A DNA stretch of 64,000 nucleotides from Nilaparvata lugens (taxonomy: Eukaryota; Arthropoda; Insecta; Hemiptera; Delphacidae), in the NCBI RefSeq assembly GCF_014356525.2, contig NC_052509.1, positions 34,150,584 through 34,214,583 of the forward strand. The letters are read 5' to 3'. This document shows, piece by piece, positions 53,868-64,000 of this stretch (the stretch's first letter is position 1; each line of letters begins with the position of its first letter). Below the pieces are notes generated by a model. That model worked only from the letters and a program-made list of their open reading frames with translations. It had not been told where the DNA came from and did no database searches. A program made the position numbers and the translations under genes.

Positions 53868-54345
53868 CTTCTTCTTCTTCTTCTTCTTCTTCTTCTTCTC
53901 TTCTTCTTCTTCTTCTTCTTCTTCTTCTTCTTCTTCTTCCCCTTCTTCTTCTTCTTCTTCTTCTTCTTTTTCTTCCTCTTCTTCCTCTTCTTCTCCTTCC
54001 TCTTCTTCTTATTCTTCTTCTTCTTCTTCTTCTTCTTCTTCTCTTCTTCTTCTTCTTCTTCTTCTTCTTCTTCTTCTTCTTCTCTTCTTCTCCTTCTCCT
54101 CCTCTTCCTTCAGCTCCTCCTCCTCCATTTTTATATTCATTTTATTCATCTCCATCTTATTCTTCTTCTGCTATTTCTTCGTGTCTTCTTATTCTTCTTT
54201 TTCTTCTAGGAGGAGGAAGAAGAGGAGGAGAAAAAGAAGAAACAAAGAAATAGCAGAAGAAGAATAAGGAGAAGAAGAAGAAAATGAAGATGAGAATAGA
54301 GGAGGAAGAGGAAGAGAACGTGAAGAAGATGAAGAGCTGAGAATA
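53868..54345. repeat. (TTC)n tract followed by (GAA)n tract
   Basis: About 330 bp of TTC/CTT units (53868-54200) pass into about 130 bp of GAA/GGA units (54208-54345) on the same strand, so the two halves are mirror-complementary and could fold into a long hairpin. No gene is present. Confidence 0.95.
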
Positions 54346-54771
54346 ATAGTGGAAGAAGAAGTGAGAAGAAGGATAATAATTATGAGAGGGAAAGAAAATG
54401 ATCAGAAGTTCTTCTCTTTCTTCTCCTTATCTGTCATATCCCATCATCACTCCTCCTACTCTTATTATTATTATCATTATTATCATCATTATCATCATCT
54501 CATCCTACTCTTTTCTACTCATGATCATCAAATAATATTTTCTTCTTATTTTTCTCATTATTCTTATCATCCTCCTTTTCTTCTCCTTATCATATTAAAG
54601 AACTTATCATATCAACAGATTATAGAAAAATAGAAATTATATATATTCATACAGGCACGGCCCTAGGGACTTTGCCGCCCTGGGCGAGATCGGCAACTGC
54701 CGCCCCCCCCCCCACAAGTATTCCGTCTTTAATTGCTAATCCCGGGTTCCACCCCTCCTTGAGCGATCGCC

Positions 54772-55802
54772 TAACGCCGGTTACACATTGGGAGGTTTCT
54801 GCCGGGGCGGTAATTTCGCCGTCGCCGCCGTTCGAGCAGTAGTCTATGGACTTGAATGGAAGCTTACACACAGGGCGGCAGAAACGCCGCGCGGCTATAT
54901 TGCCGTTGGCGGCAGCTGTGCAGCCGTCCACTGCCACTGCGGTTGGCGGTGGTTTAGCCGCTCTTGTCTACGTAGTTGCGTACGTGACCAATGGGCGTTA
55001 ACACATTTGGCGGTTGTCTACCGTCGCCGCTGATCAGTCGTCTTTCCCAGTTGCTCCAAGTCAGAGGTCTTTGAAAATCAGCCTTTCAATTTGTGTCTTT
55101 TTGTAAAGTTTTTAAGTTGTTTATAACATTTATTTATTGTTTGAAGTGTTTGTGGTTGACGAGTGTGAGAAAATGAGTAAGTTAATAGACAGTGAGTTGT
55201 TAATATCATTTGTAGAACAGAGGCCAGTTTTGTTGGACAAAACCCTCGACATAATTAAGGATCGAGATGCAACAAGGAATGCTTGGGAGGAAGTGTGTTT
55301 CGAGATAGGGGGGATTTTGAAACTCTGGATGACAAGGAAAAACCTGTAATATGTTGTATATCGCTGTCGATTTGATAAAAACGTTCATTTCAATGAATCC
55401 AAGCAAGGCGATTTCTCTGCTGTCTTCTATTCCTTCGACGGTACAACAAAAGTGGTAAAAGTTGTTGCCTTTCCATTTTAAGTTAAACCATAGATGAAGG
55501 ATAAGTAAGATAGATACTATATTATTCTTGTCTCTGGTTAAACACTTAATAATATAATTATACTTTTGAAAAATGTGCAAAATACAATTAACTGAACACT
55601 CACGAAACAGAGAAGTCACAACACGTTTGCGATGAATAACTACAATAATTATTTTGGCTATTGATCATATGTGGCGGTAATTTTGCCGCTCGATGTTTGG
55701 CGGTATTTTTTCCGCTGAATGTGTAAGCTCGACTTTTTTTTCGAGGCGGCGACGGCAGTTTCGCCGCCGCGGCAGAAACCGCCCAGTGTGTAACCAGCAT
55801 TA
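54772..55802 (+). mobile_element. MADF-encoding DNA transposon derivative nested in the hAT-like element
   Basis: The ends TAACGCCGGTTACACATTGG and, reverse-complemented from the right, TAATGCTGGTTACACACTGG are near-identical, and inverted similarity extends about 50 bp with repeated GCCGCC motifs. The 1031-bp element encodes only a partial MADF domain. MADF proteins accompany transposases in PIF/Harbinger elements, so a Harbinger origin is likely. The target duplication (TA or a 3-bp TAA/TTA) is ambiguous. Confidence 0.65.
55173..55349 (+). pseudogene. MADF domain, N-terminal part
   Basis: The frame starts at ATG 55173. It encodes ELLISFVEQRPVLLDKTLD, IIKDRDATRNAWEEVCFEIG and a short tail to the stop at 55349. 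This is the first about 45 residues of a MADF (Myb/SANT-like) DNA-binding domain, usually about 85 residues, so the domain is cut short. The tail (LKLWMTRKNL) is out of pattern. It probably helped the transposase bind DNA in the parent element. Confidence 0.65.
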
Positions 55803-56626
55803 CTATTGTGTCTCCGCTGTGATGCGACACCACAGAGTCTCAATAAACTCTAAAAAATTATGTTTAACAATATTTATTGACATTTAAACAAATATTTGAC
55901 AAATATAAATATTGGGGAACAGTAAAGTCCAGTCAATATAGACATAAAAATGGGGGTTTGCTTGCAATTTATATCGTAGTTCTGATTTTTTAATATTTTA
56001 TTTGGATACATGAGAGAGGTTCAGAACCAAATTCTTCATGTAACATTCCCTTGTGCAGATACAGATTGGCCCAAAAAGTTCGTATTTTAGGTTCATTTTC
56101 CAGTTTTCAGATATTTCCGGCAAAATCAGTGATCGCCAGAAAAGTTTGCTCTTGCCTTTTTTAAGATCATAAAATTCTGAATGAAATGAGATCTTTTGGA
56201 ACTCTCTATCTCCAATGAGTACTAAGTTATGATTCTTCAAATATGAGTGATATTTTAAGAAAAAAATCAATTTTTATCATATTTAGTATTTGATCAACAA
56301 TATAGCCCGATTACAATCTAGATGTGAAATTCAAAATCCCTCTGGGCGTAATTTTGTGCTCTAAAATCTGAGACTAGGTAGAGCGCTCTATCTCATATAG
56401 ATTTCCAGGTTCACTTGACAACAATGCTCATTGTATTGTGAAAAACTCCTCATTTTTAGCTTCAACCATCATAACCATCTATATTGTCCTCACAGTGATA
56501 TTTCTCACAATGATATAAGCTCATGAGATTATGTTCTATGAGAATCACCCGTTAGTTGCACTTCATTTCAGTATTTCCTAGTGGAGAGGCGCGCGAGGAC
56601 ACGATCAAGGATCGCTTAAGGATCAA
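55803..56626. other. Interior of the hAT-like element, no gene
   Basis: This is AT-rich sequence with no recognised open frame. The minus-strand frame 56270-55998 lacks a known motif. Confidence 0.45.
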
Positions 56627-56819
56627 GCTTTCTTAGGAAAACATTTTTTTTCAATCATTACTTTCTGAGACATGAGCGCCTAAAGTTTAAATTTTTGGGA
56701 CAGAACATTTCAAATTCCGAATTTGAAATATCCGGTCCCAAAAATTTAAACTTTAGGCGTTCATATCTCAAAAAGTAATAATTGGAAGAAATTTTTTTCC
56801 TAAGAAAACTTTTTCATTT
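56627..56819. repeat. Long near-perfect inverted repeat (hairpin)
   Basis: Arms of about 95 bp meet at about 56719. The left arm contains AGCGCCTAAAGTTTAAATTT and the right arm its complement AAATTTAAACTTTAGGCGTT. The centre is a short palindrome of TTTCAAATTC type. Mismatches are few. Confidence 0.85.
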
Positions 56820-57680
56820 TGATATATACCGGTACAAATCGAAAAACTTTGAAAAATATCACCAGTACAAGAAAGTTTATTTTTAGCCTTTGCACAGCCT
56901 TAAGACGTATACTGCAACATAGTATTAGGCCTACTTAACTTGCTAAGTAATTAGAACTACAATTTCTACAAGTTTGTTCAACACACCTGTTAAATTAAGT
57001 AGAACTCGTCTGACCTTTGCATGGGGAAATTCCTTCACCAAGATCTGGGGACTGAACTATTTTATGTTCGCTAGACCACTCAGACGTTCCTGGGACATTG
57101 TTGTTCTTAGAAAAGTCTTCATTAGCTCGAGGTTGAAAAGCTTCTTATATAATTTTACTATTCACATTATTTTGATATTATGAATTTATTATTTATTTGA
57201 ATTTTAAAATTTTCTGTTCCTTTACATTTGCCGCCCCCAAAACCTGCCGCCCTGGGCGGCCGCCCGGTCTGCCCACCCCTGGGGCCGGGCCTGTAATTCA
57301 TAATTCAGCTCTAGAGTTGTCAGAGCAGAAAGCTACATGTCACAAAGGAATGAAATTGTTTGTCTTTTATAATAGGCCACTAATTGGCCTTTGGTTGTGC
57401 TTGCAATATTATTGTTGAGGCTTCCTCAGAAATGAGTTAAAAGCCTGGCAGACTGCCAGATGCAGCTATAAAAAAACCGGATCAAAAGACTGACACTTTC
57501 CTTCCATATTCCCATGCCAGCCCACTTTCCTCCTTCCACTCATTACAAGCCGTTACAAGCGACTGTTGACATGCTTATGCGATCTGGTGGGACAATGCAG
57601 AACTAACTTATGCGTGATATTATAAATGCACTACGTTGTTATTCTCATTATAGGAGTTTTCTCTTATTGTGATTCACTCG
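56820..57680. other. hAT-like element right part and flank, no gene
   Basis: The element ends at 57293. The flank to 57680 has short open frames without motifs. Confidence 0.45.
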
Positions 57681-57682
57681 TA

Positions 57683-58790
57683 GCACTGAGGGCCCTCTTT
57701 AATAACTTTTTCAAATGATCTTGTGTCGATTTTTCACAATTATTCATGGCAGTCTGGATTTGTCTCAGTGTCCTAAACCTTTTCTGGTGGGCTGCTGTTG
57801 TCCTCTCCAGGGGAGAATATTTAAATTTAATGACTCATGTCATACTATAACATCACTGAGTCTTATGAAATTTATTTTTTAATTATTGAAACAAACTTTA
57901 ACAAAAATTATTTAAAAGGGATCTAGTCTTGTGCTCTTATAATTGGTGGGTGTCCCTGGTGACCTCTGGCAAGCAAGTGGATATGGATCTCCCCTATTCT
58001 TCCTCAACGGTACTTCCGTCTTTTTAATTTACATAAGATTTAAATATCCTCTCCCATTGGTGGATTTTGAATACTCCGCTATGACATAATTTAGTACTGT
58101 CAAATAGTCCATACAAAAGTATCATATTTCTATCCATTGAGTGAACATTTTAGTCTTAAACTCTTATTTTACATTGATAACATAAATCCATACATTCTAT
58201 AATGATTACAAATTTCTATGATTTCTATAAATAACACATGTAGATTTTAAATTAATTATTTTTATCGCCAGTCAAATACTGCATTGTGATTGGTACATCC
58301 CAAGACTGTAACATGTATTATTGAGCTGAATAAAGTTAAATCCCATTTCCTTTATCTTTTTGTTTTGTTTTCTACATTTCTGTTCATGCTCATTGATAAA
58401 TAAATATGTTTGTGCTTTCTTAATCACATTTTGTTTACATTCATTTGGCATGCTTGCTTACTAAACCCTCTGATACTAACCTTAGTGTATGCTGTTGCAA
58501 TTAATTTGCCACAATGTGTCTGGCTAATTCTCAAAATATACAGCTCGACTGATTACTAAGGTCGCCGACTAGTTAATATCAAAGAACCTAACCTCAAATA
58601 TTATATATCATATTATTAAATAAATTGCAACAATACTTTTATTTTCATTTGGCTGTTCATAATCATAGCCTTGAGAGCCATTATTATCTAATCTCTAGAC
58701 CATTGACACCGTAACTGGTAACAATTTCCAGCTTCTTGTTCTGAGACCTATAAATTTCTTTCCAATAATAGATTTTGGGGAATGCCCAAA
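57683..58790 (+). repeat. Dispersed repeat R2, copy 2
   Basis: This is collinear with 41137-42247 as described there, including a weak copy of repeat X at its end. The divergence is high, so the duplication is old. Confidence 0.6.
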
Positions 58791-59031
58791 TTTTATTGTT
58801 ACAATAGCAAGATTTGTGAAAATTGATCAGCTATCAACAACTTTCAAAACGTTTGATGCTTGCACGATTGTAGGAAATTATAATATAATTTGTTAGGCAA
58901 CAACGGATTTAAAGTTTCTATTTACTCGAGAAGGAAAATTCATAAGAATTTTGGTGATTAATGATGTGCTGGAAAACATATTAAATTTGTTCTACTTCGA
59001 ACTTTATTATTTTACTTCATCTGATATTATC
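58791..59031. other. Left flank of BEL copy 2
   Basis: AT-rich, no feature seen. Confidence 0.45.
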
Positions 59032-59399
59032 TGTTCAGACGTTATGAATGTTCCCCTTTATTGTCTGGCATTGTGTGGTGGAGGGGGCAATTAAGGGGTG
59101 ATGCGTATAGCATAATCGCGGCCAGTTGCCGATTGACAGTCAATCGAACAGCTCACTTCTCGTAATGTCGATTTTTGCAAAGTGATCTATTGATTATTTA
59201 TTGTGATTTATTTACAAGTGTTGTCTCGTCTCGTATCGTGATCTGGACCCGGGATCCTGGAAGCAAGGAGGATTTGGACATGAAGGTAGGCCTATGTTAT
59301 TGTGCACTTAGCCATTTTAATTGTTCAACTTGCTACCCGACGCCAGACAACCCAAAAGTTCTCGATGTAATTGATACAGTCCACAAACCAGAGTGCTGT
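59032..59399 (+). mobile_element. BEL/Pao 5' LTR, copy 2
   Basis: It begins TGTTCAGACGTTATG and matches 5847-6201 to its end ...GAGTGCTGT. Length is 368 bp against 355 in copy 1, with small indels (for example GGTAGGCCTATG near 59284). Confidence 0.8.
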
Positions 59400-59417
59400 T
59401 GGTCCAACCGTCCGGGA
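59400..59417 (+). promoter_or_regulatory. BEL/Pao primer binding site
   Basis: TGGTCCAACCGTCCGGGA follows the LTR directly. It starts with TGG, the complement of the tRNA CCA end, and CCGGGA fits a tRNA T-arm side. I cannot name the tRNA. Confidence 0.5.
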
Positions 59418-60050
59418 TTGATTTGTTAATCGAATTTGAATAGGACATAAGTTTGAAATATCGTCTAATAGGTTTGTCGTTTTTTATGCCTATTTTATTC
59501 TTGGTTTTTCTGTGTATATGGCTTGTTTTTGTCATTGTAGATGAATATAAGCTTTATTTGTGGTATTCTTAAGAAATTTGGGCTCAATTTAAGTTGGAAA
59601 TTGAGTAGAACAAGTAATATTTTCGTAAATAATTGTGTTGTAGCTTTATTGCTTAAGATTGTTGCATTGGCACCACAAGGCTGGACTGGCAAGTTCGTGT
59701 CGATAAGTAGAGAAAGACTTATACGTCGTCTAGCTGTAACAGTAACTGGAATTGTTACTTTTTTCAAAGGATACTTGCAGCTATTTGCATTGATTATTGT
59801 CGTTACTTCGTTATTAATAGCAGATATTGTTTGTTCCAAGAGTATCGATACAGTATTATTAGCCTTGTAGCCGATCATTTCTATGGAGCATAAGTTGGAA
59901 TGCTGGCTTGGCTTGTATGATTAGATAAGCTAGCCATTGTTCATTACACTACTTCATTGTGTCGCCTGCTCTCGTGTTTTCCCTCTTATTCTTGTTTGGT
60001 TCTTTGTCTCACTCTCTCTCTCGACGAGCGCTCACTGTTATCGCCTCACT
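59418..60050 (+). other. BEL/Pao 5' leader
   Basis: This is a 630-bp stretch between primer site and gag start. Open frames on both strands (59541-59870 plus, 59878-59495 minus) show no motif. The in-frame extension of gag to 59937 is hydrophobic and unlike BEL gag starts. Confidence 0.5.
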
Positions 60051-61345
60051 ATGGGTGTTATTGAAGATTTGACGTTTCAAAGAGATGCATTAATTCGTAA
60101 AATAAAATGGATTAATAAAATTGCCGAAGCTGTCAAAAAAGATCCGAAAAATAAAAAAATGAAGAATTTATTGAAAGTTATGGGTGAGCATATCGATCAC
60201 CACCAGGTGGAGTTCAATGATATAATAGATAAGATGCAGAGCTACTATAACAAACAAAATCCTCGATTGGAAACAAATGAACTTGAAAATCTGATGAGCC
60301 AATTTGATGAGTTTTTTTTCAATGTCAAGGCTATTCTCAGAACCTTACCATCCACTCAAACAAATTTGAATATTAGTTCTTCCAATGTAGCTTCTTCACC
60401 TACAACTGGAAATATTTCGTCAGTAGCCCTACCTAAGCTTCCTTTAATGACTTTTGACGGTGATTTGAAAATTTGGAGTCAATTTAAAGATTTATTCGAA
60501 GCCACAGTTCATAATAATGGTCAAATTGCTGACATACAAAAACATATGTATCTTCGGTCTGTACTGAGAGGTGATGCACTGTCAGTCATTTCTGTAGTCC
60601 CATTGACAAGTGATCATTATGCTGAGGCATGGAAATTATTATTGAATCGCTACAATGACTCTTACAAGCTGACTGATGCATACTTGCAAGCAATTTTTGA
60701 TATGCCAGCAGTTAATAAGCAACCAGACTTGCTACGAAAATTCATCACTCATTTAGCTGAGTATATTGCAGCACTAAAACCAATTGGTCATTCAGTTAAT
60801 GACTGGTCGATTCCGTTATTATTTGTCTTACGTGAAAAACTGACTGAAGAATTGAGAGAGAAGTGGCAGAGACTGCTAAGAAATGGAACAGTATCCAATT
60901 TGAAAAACTTCCAAATATTTTTGAATAATGAAGCTGTTATTTTAGAGGCTACCAAATCCACTGATTTATTGGGGTCATCTACATCGTCAGAAGCCTCCTC
61001 ACATAAGCAGTTTGGGAAATCGAAACCCACTATGGGAAATTACAAAGCTTCAGCTATGATTGTTAAATCGAAATCGGACGAGCTCAAATGTATTGAATGT
61101 AATAATTCTCATGAACTGGAAAATTGTAAAGTGTTCTTGAATCGGAAACCGTCTGATAGATTAAAACGTGTAAAAGAATGGAAACTGTGTATATGCTGTT
61201 TATTGGCAGGGCACTTTATTAGAGATTGTAGAAGAAGGAAGCCGTGCAGTCACTGTAATTCGTGTCATCATTCGCTCCTCCATTTAGAGCCGAGACAGCC
61301 GCCTGTTGAAAACACCAACACATTGACCGGTAATAAACAAATGAG
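60051..61345 (+). CDS. gag: BEL/Pao gag
   Basis: I chose ATG 60051 (MGVIEDLTFQRDALIRKIKW) because the upstream in-frame extension is Phe/Leu-rich and atypical. An N-terminal coiled-coil-like region of about 110 residues is followed by the DUF1759 capsid region (LPKLPLMTFDGDLKIWSQFKD, about residue 132) and LRGDALSVI. Cys/His nucleocapsid clusters follow (CIECNNSHELENC, CICCLLAGHFIRDC, CSHCNSCHHS, about 350-415). The frame is intact through the knuckles. Near 61350 one base is missing relative to copy 1, and the last codons to 61427 are out of frame. Gag is the only product of this element that looks complete. Confidence 0.85.
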
Positions 61346-62233
61346 CAGGGTGACGTGCACGACGTCGCTGATCAAAGCAATCAAACATTTGTTACTGACT
61401 CAGCTAAGAAAGTATTTTCGAATGTAAATAGTTCCTTAGTATTGTTACCAACTGTTAAATTGGGAGTTCGAGGTAATCAAGGCAATTATCATAAGGTCAG
61501 AGTATTATTAGATAGTGCAAGCACCAAGTCATTCATTACAAGGCGATGCATGAAGAAACTGGGTCTAGTGGTACAGAAAACACATAGTTTGCCAATCTAT
61601 GGATTATCTGATACTAAACTGGAAGTAACAGATGAAATAACTAACTGTGAATTTGAAATACCAAACTCCCCTTCATTAAAAATTACCGCGTTGGGAGTCA
61701 ACAAAATAGCAGCTACAAATCAGATAAAAAATGCGTACTGGGCACATATTGAAGGACTGGAGCTAGCAGATTCTGAATTTTTCCTTTCAGAGGAGGTTGA
61801 TATTTTATTGGGTGCTGAACATTTCCCCTTCATTCTGACTGGAAGAAAGGTGATTGGTCCAGCGGGTACACCATCTGCCCTAGAAACTGTAAGGGGCTAC
61901 TGCCTGATGGGTAAGGTATCAGAGGAGAGTTCTACTATCTCAAATAATCTGTGCATGTATTCCAATGCTAATTCAGAAGAGTTGGTGAAGCGATTTTGGG
62001 TCGTAGAAGAGCCACTGAGGACAAAAAAATTATTGGAAAGTGAAATGGCTGGTGAGGAGATATACAAATCAACTGTTTGTCGTTTGAATACTGGTAGATA
62101 CATTGTAGAATTACCATCCAAGGAAACAAATACGAGGGAGATATCTAAAACTAATGTCAGAGAAAATGTTTCCATGATTCGAGAAGAAGAATTGGGAGAT
62201 AAGTTAGAAGAAGTTCCAGGTAACAAGGTATAG
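61346..62233 (+). pseudogene. pro: BEL/Pao aspartic protease region
   Basis: LLDSASTKSFITRRCMKKLGL (active-site Asp near 61510) and VDILLGAEHFPFIL show the DUF1758 protease. The frame is open from 61355 to 62233 but is offset from gag by the missing base near 61350. A base missing near 62222 ends it early. An 18-bp segment present in copy 1 (near 2894) is absent here. Confidence 0.8.
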
Positions 62234-62760
62234 CCTTCAACAGTTATTTTAAGATCAACGGTAATTTAGGGAAAGAGTTGAAAGTGATTCATAGTCCACA
62301 TGAAATCAAACCAATGGGAAGACCCATACCGAAAAAGGAAATCGGAGAAGATTTTTTTGAAAGGGAGAAACGAAATTTGGAAGAGTTAGATGATGATAGA
62401 CAGGATAATGTTGAAATAAAATGGACAAAATCTGAAAAGGGAGGAGAAATGAAAGAGTATACTCCAACACCTATGTCGTATGGTGTATCATCATCGCCAT
62501 TTCTTGCCATTTGTACTACGCATCAGTTTATTGAAGATGAAGAAAAAAAGTTCCCTGCGGATTCTGAAGCCTTACGGTGTTCTACTTACATGGATGATAT
62601 AGTTACATCAGTCTCATCAATGGAAGCAACCAAGCAACTGCAGCTTACTGAATTGTTAAGCTAAGGGAAATTTGAATTGCTAAAGTGGGCCAGCAATCAT
62701 TCTACCATTCTATCAAATCTCCTTCCAATCGAATCCAATTGGTTACTACCTCTTCTAGAG
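62234..62760 (+). pseudogene. pol: BEL/Pao reverse transcriptase remnant
   Basis: The open frame 62278-62664 contains the charged linker, MSYGVSSSPFLAICTTHQF, an acidic segment and TYMDDIVTSVSSMEA with the catalytic pair at about 62590. A TAA at 62662-62664 (Lys in copy 1) and a deletion of about 70 bp near 62722 break the remainder. Motif A is missing as in copy 1. Here the segment from MSYGV to YMDD is in one frame, so copy 2 preserves the older state. Confidence 0.8.
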
Positions 62761-63691
62761 GGTGAAGGTTCCATCCAGTCTAGCTACAAAACGAAATGTT
62801 TTATCAACTTTAGCACAAATTTTTGATCCATTAGGACATTTGACACCTTTCATGCTTACCTTCAAGAGTATAATTCAATGTCTATGGCAATCGGGATGTG
62901 ACTGGGATGATATAGCATCTGTGGAGGTAGTGAAGAAATGGGAGCTTTGTGTGGTTGTCCTAGTAGCTAGATTATTACATGAAGTTCAAGAAGTGCTTTC
63001 GAAAATCATAAACATAGATTATATTGCAGCTTGGACTTATTCAACTGTGGCAGTGAGTTGGATTTGGTCTTTACCTCATCGTTGGGCTAGGTTTGTGGCA
63101 AATCATGTAAGTCAAGTACAGGAACACCTGTCTACAGAGCAATTCAGATATGTGTCAACCGAATGTAATCCAGCTGATTGTGCTAGTCGAGGACTATTGC
63201 TCAATGAATTAAGTGGTAATTCTCCGTGGTGGAATGGTTCTGATTGGTTGGACAAACCACTGGAGTGCTGGCCACACCAACCTCACGGTAATGATGATGA
63301 AAATTCCAAACAGATTGAATTGGAAACAAGAAAAATTACTCTAGCAACACAGAGTAAAGACTCAGAGGAATCAATTCAATCGGTGAACTTGAGAAATCGA
63401 TGGAGTTTACTCAAAAGTGTATCCTCATTCTGGAAACGTTGGCAATTGGAGTATGTATCTAGCTTGCAAACCCGAACAAAATGGTACAGAAAACATAGTA
63501 ATGTTAACATTGGAGGTATGGTTCTCTTAAAGGAAAGTAACCTACCCCCTCTACACTGGAGGCTTGGCGGAATAACGAAGACATTCTCTGGACAGGATGG
63601 AGTTGTGAGAGTGGTGGAGGTACAGACTGCAAAGGGAAGTCTAACTAGGGCTGTCAATAGGGTATGTCTCCTCCCTATTGATGAAGATTAG
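62761..63691 (+). pseudogene. pol: BEL/Pao RNase H-like segment fused to integrase C-terminal domain
   Basis: One open frame of about 309 codons. It contains the peptidase A17/connection (LAQIFDPLGHLTPFML), an RNase H end (VAVSWIWS, RFVANHVSQVQ, STECNPADCASRG, SDWLDKPLECW) and DUF5641 (WRLGGITKTFSGQDGVVRVV to VCLLPIDED). The fusion near LRNRWSLLKSVSSFWKRW joins RNase H to the integrase C-terminus with the DDE core deleted, exactly as in copy 1. This frame is free of stops. Confidence 0.8.
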
Positions 63692-63989
63692 GCCTTATTG
63701 GAGGGAACTTCAATAAGTTTAGTGGTTAGTTTTTTTTGTTTCTCGTTTTATATGTGGGAAAGGTTCCCGAGTTGCTTTGTTTCTTGTTTTTATGTATATT
63801 GGTTGTATATAGTCATTATTTCTCGTCCCATCCTCTCCTTTCCGTGGGCCTCCTACTCCTTTTTTATAAGTCTCCTCAAGGGCCCCTGAGGAGTGAAGAT
63901 ATTTTCCTTTTTTCCTAGTTTCCCTAGTAGGGTTCGTTATAGGTGGTTTTTGTTTTTTGTTATTGGAAGTTCTTCCAAGGTGGGCAGAA
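63692..63989 (+). other. BEL/Pao 3' untranslated region and polypurine tract
   Basis: This corresponds to 5549-5846. The final AAGGTGGGCAGAA (63977-63989) is the polypurine tract. Two overlapping hydrophobic frames are not supported as genes. Confidence 0.6.
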
Positions 63990-64000
63990 TGTTTGGATGT
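63990..64000 (+). mobile_element. Start of BEL/Pao 3' LTR (cut by window end)
   Basis: TGTTTGGATGT matches the first bases of the LTRs at 5847 and 59032. Confidence 0.65.

Larger units (their letters stand above)
54652..57293. mobile_element. Non-autonomous hAT-like element with GC-rich ends
   Basis: The left end CAGGCACGGCCCTAGGG is mirrored at the right end (reverse complement CAGGCCCGGCCCCAGGG). Both are followed by GC-rich GCCGCCCTGGGCGG-like sequence in an otherwise AT-rich region. CAGG...CCTG ends suggest hAT. ATTCAT is found at or near both borders, but a clean 8-bp duplication is not. No transposase is encoded. It contains the MADF element and a long hairpin. Confidence 0.55.
59032..64000 (+). 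mobile_element. BEL/Pao LTR retrotransposon, copy 2 (non-autonomous; 3' LTR cut by window end)
   Basis: The 5' LTR, primer binding site, full-length gag, protease, partial polymerase, RNase H-like segment, integrase C-terminal domain and polypurine tract are present. The 3' LTR begins at 63990. It carries the same internal deletions as copy 1 (no polymerase motif A, no integrase core). Single-base deletions and a stop break the frame after gag. Confidence 0.9.

Noticed and set aside
54647..55033. Ala/Gly-rich frames on both strands near 54.8 kb
   Set aside because: They arise from GCC-rich terminal repeats of DNA transposons.

Overview
The window is AT-rich eukaryotic DNA from an insect, probably a hemipteran. 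The evidence is the mix of BEL/Pao, Ty3/Gypsy and jockey-like elements, a MADF-domain DNA transposon, and intron-bearing remnants that resemble insect chemoreceptors. The planthopper-like look of some repeats is an impression from memory, not a search result. I see no intact single-copy host gene and no bacterial features. One 100-base N gap lies at 26629-26728. Almost everything else is transposable elements, their nested insertions, satellite DNA and microsatellites.

Layout, 1-26.3 kb. A 3' fragment of a non-LTR retrotransposon (about 94-1052) is followed by a 5'-truncated BEL/Pao element (1587-6201) with a 1015-bp internal tandem duplication. A dispersed repeat rich in (TG)n (7683-8414 plus 10933-11650) is split by a 2.5-kb TG...CA element with a 4-bp target-site duplication (8415-10932). 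A largely complete but broken Ty3/Gypsy element lies on the minus strand (12314-20187). Next is a Polinton/Maverick-like fragment (20293-26295): TATA box, 5'-UTR intron, a protein-primed type B DNA polymerase with two frameshifts, and a truncated retroviral-type integrase.

Layout, 27-38.5 kb. A satellite of about 153 bp units (about 27000-34395) carries three nested insertions: a second copy of the 2.5-kb TG...CA element, a 705-bp MITE, and an unrelated 2.9-kb TG...CA element. All three TG...CA insertions have exact 4-bp target duplications and no coding capacity, so they look like long solo LTRs of elements whose coding parts are absent here. A tRNA-derived SINE follows. Then comes a transposase-like gene (35848-38078) with two simple lesions, joined tail to tail with the N-terminal part of a different, hAT-like transposase on the other strand.

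Layout, 39-64 kb. Two diverged copies of a minus-strand, probably chemoreceptor-like gene remnant (about 39855-41125 and 46885-48095) are present. A Gypsy-like gag remnant (44403-45479) is interrupted by a probable retrotransposed chimera that begins exactly at nucleotide 1 of U2 snRNA (44402 downwards). Further on are a minus-strand LINE between 90-96 bp direct repeats (50284-53086), long GAA/TTC tracts, a GC-rich hAT-like element with a MADF-encoding element nested in it (54652-57293), and a second BEL/Pao copy (59032 to the window end). The second BEL copy shares with the first the loss of the reverse-transcriptase N-terminal half and the integrase core, so both belong to a non-autonomous deletion family.

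The genes form no pathway. The window records successive insertions. The most unusual items are the U2 chimera, the long coding-free TG...CA elements with verified target duplications, the polymerase unit with its own promoter and intron, and the deletion-derivative BEL family.
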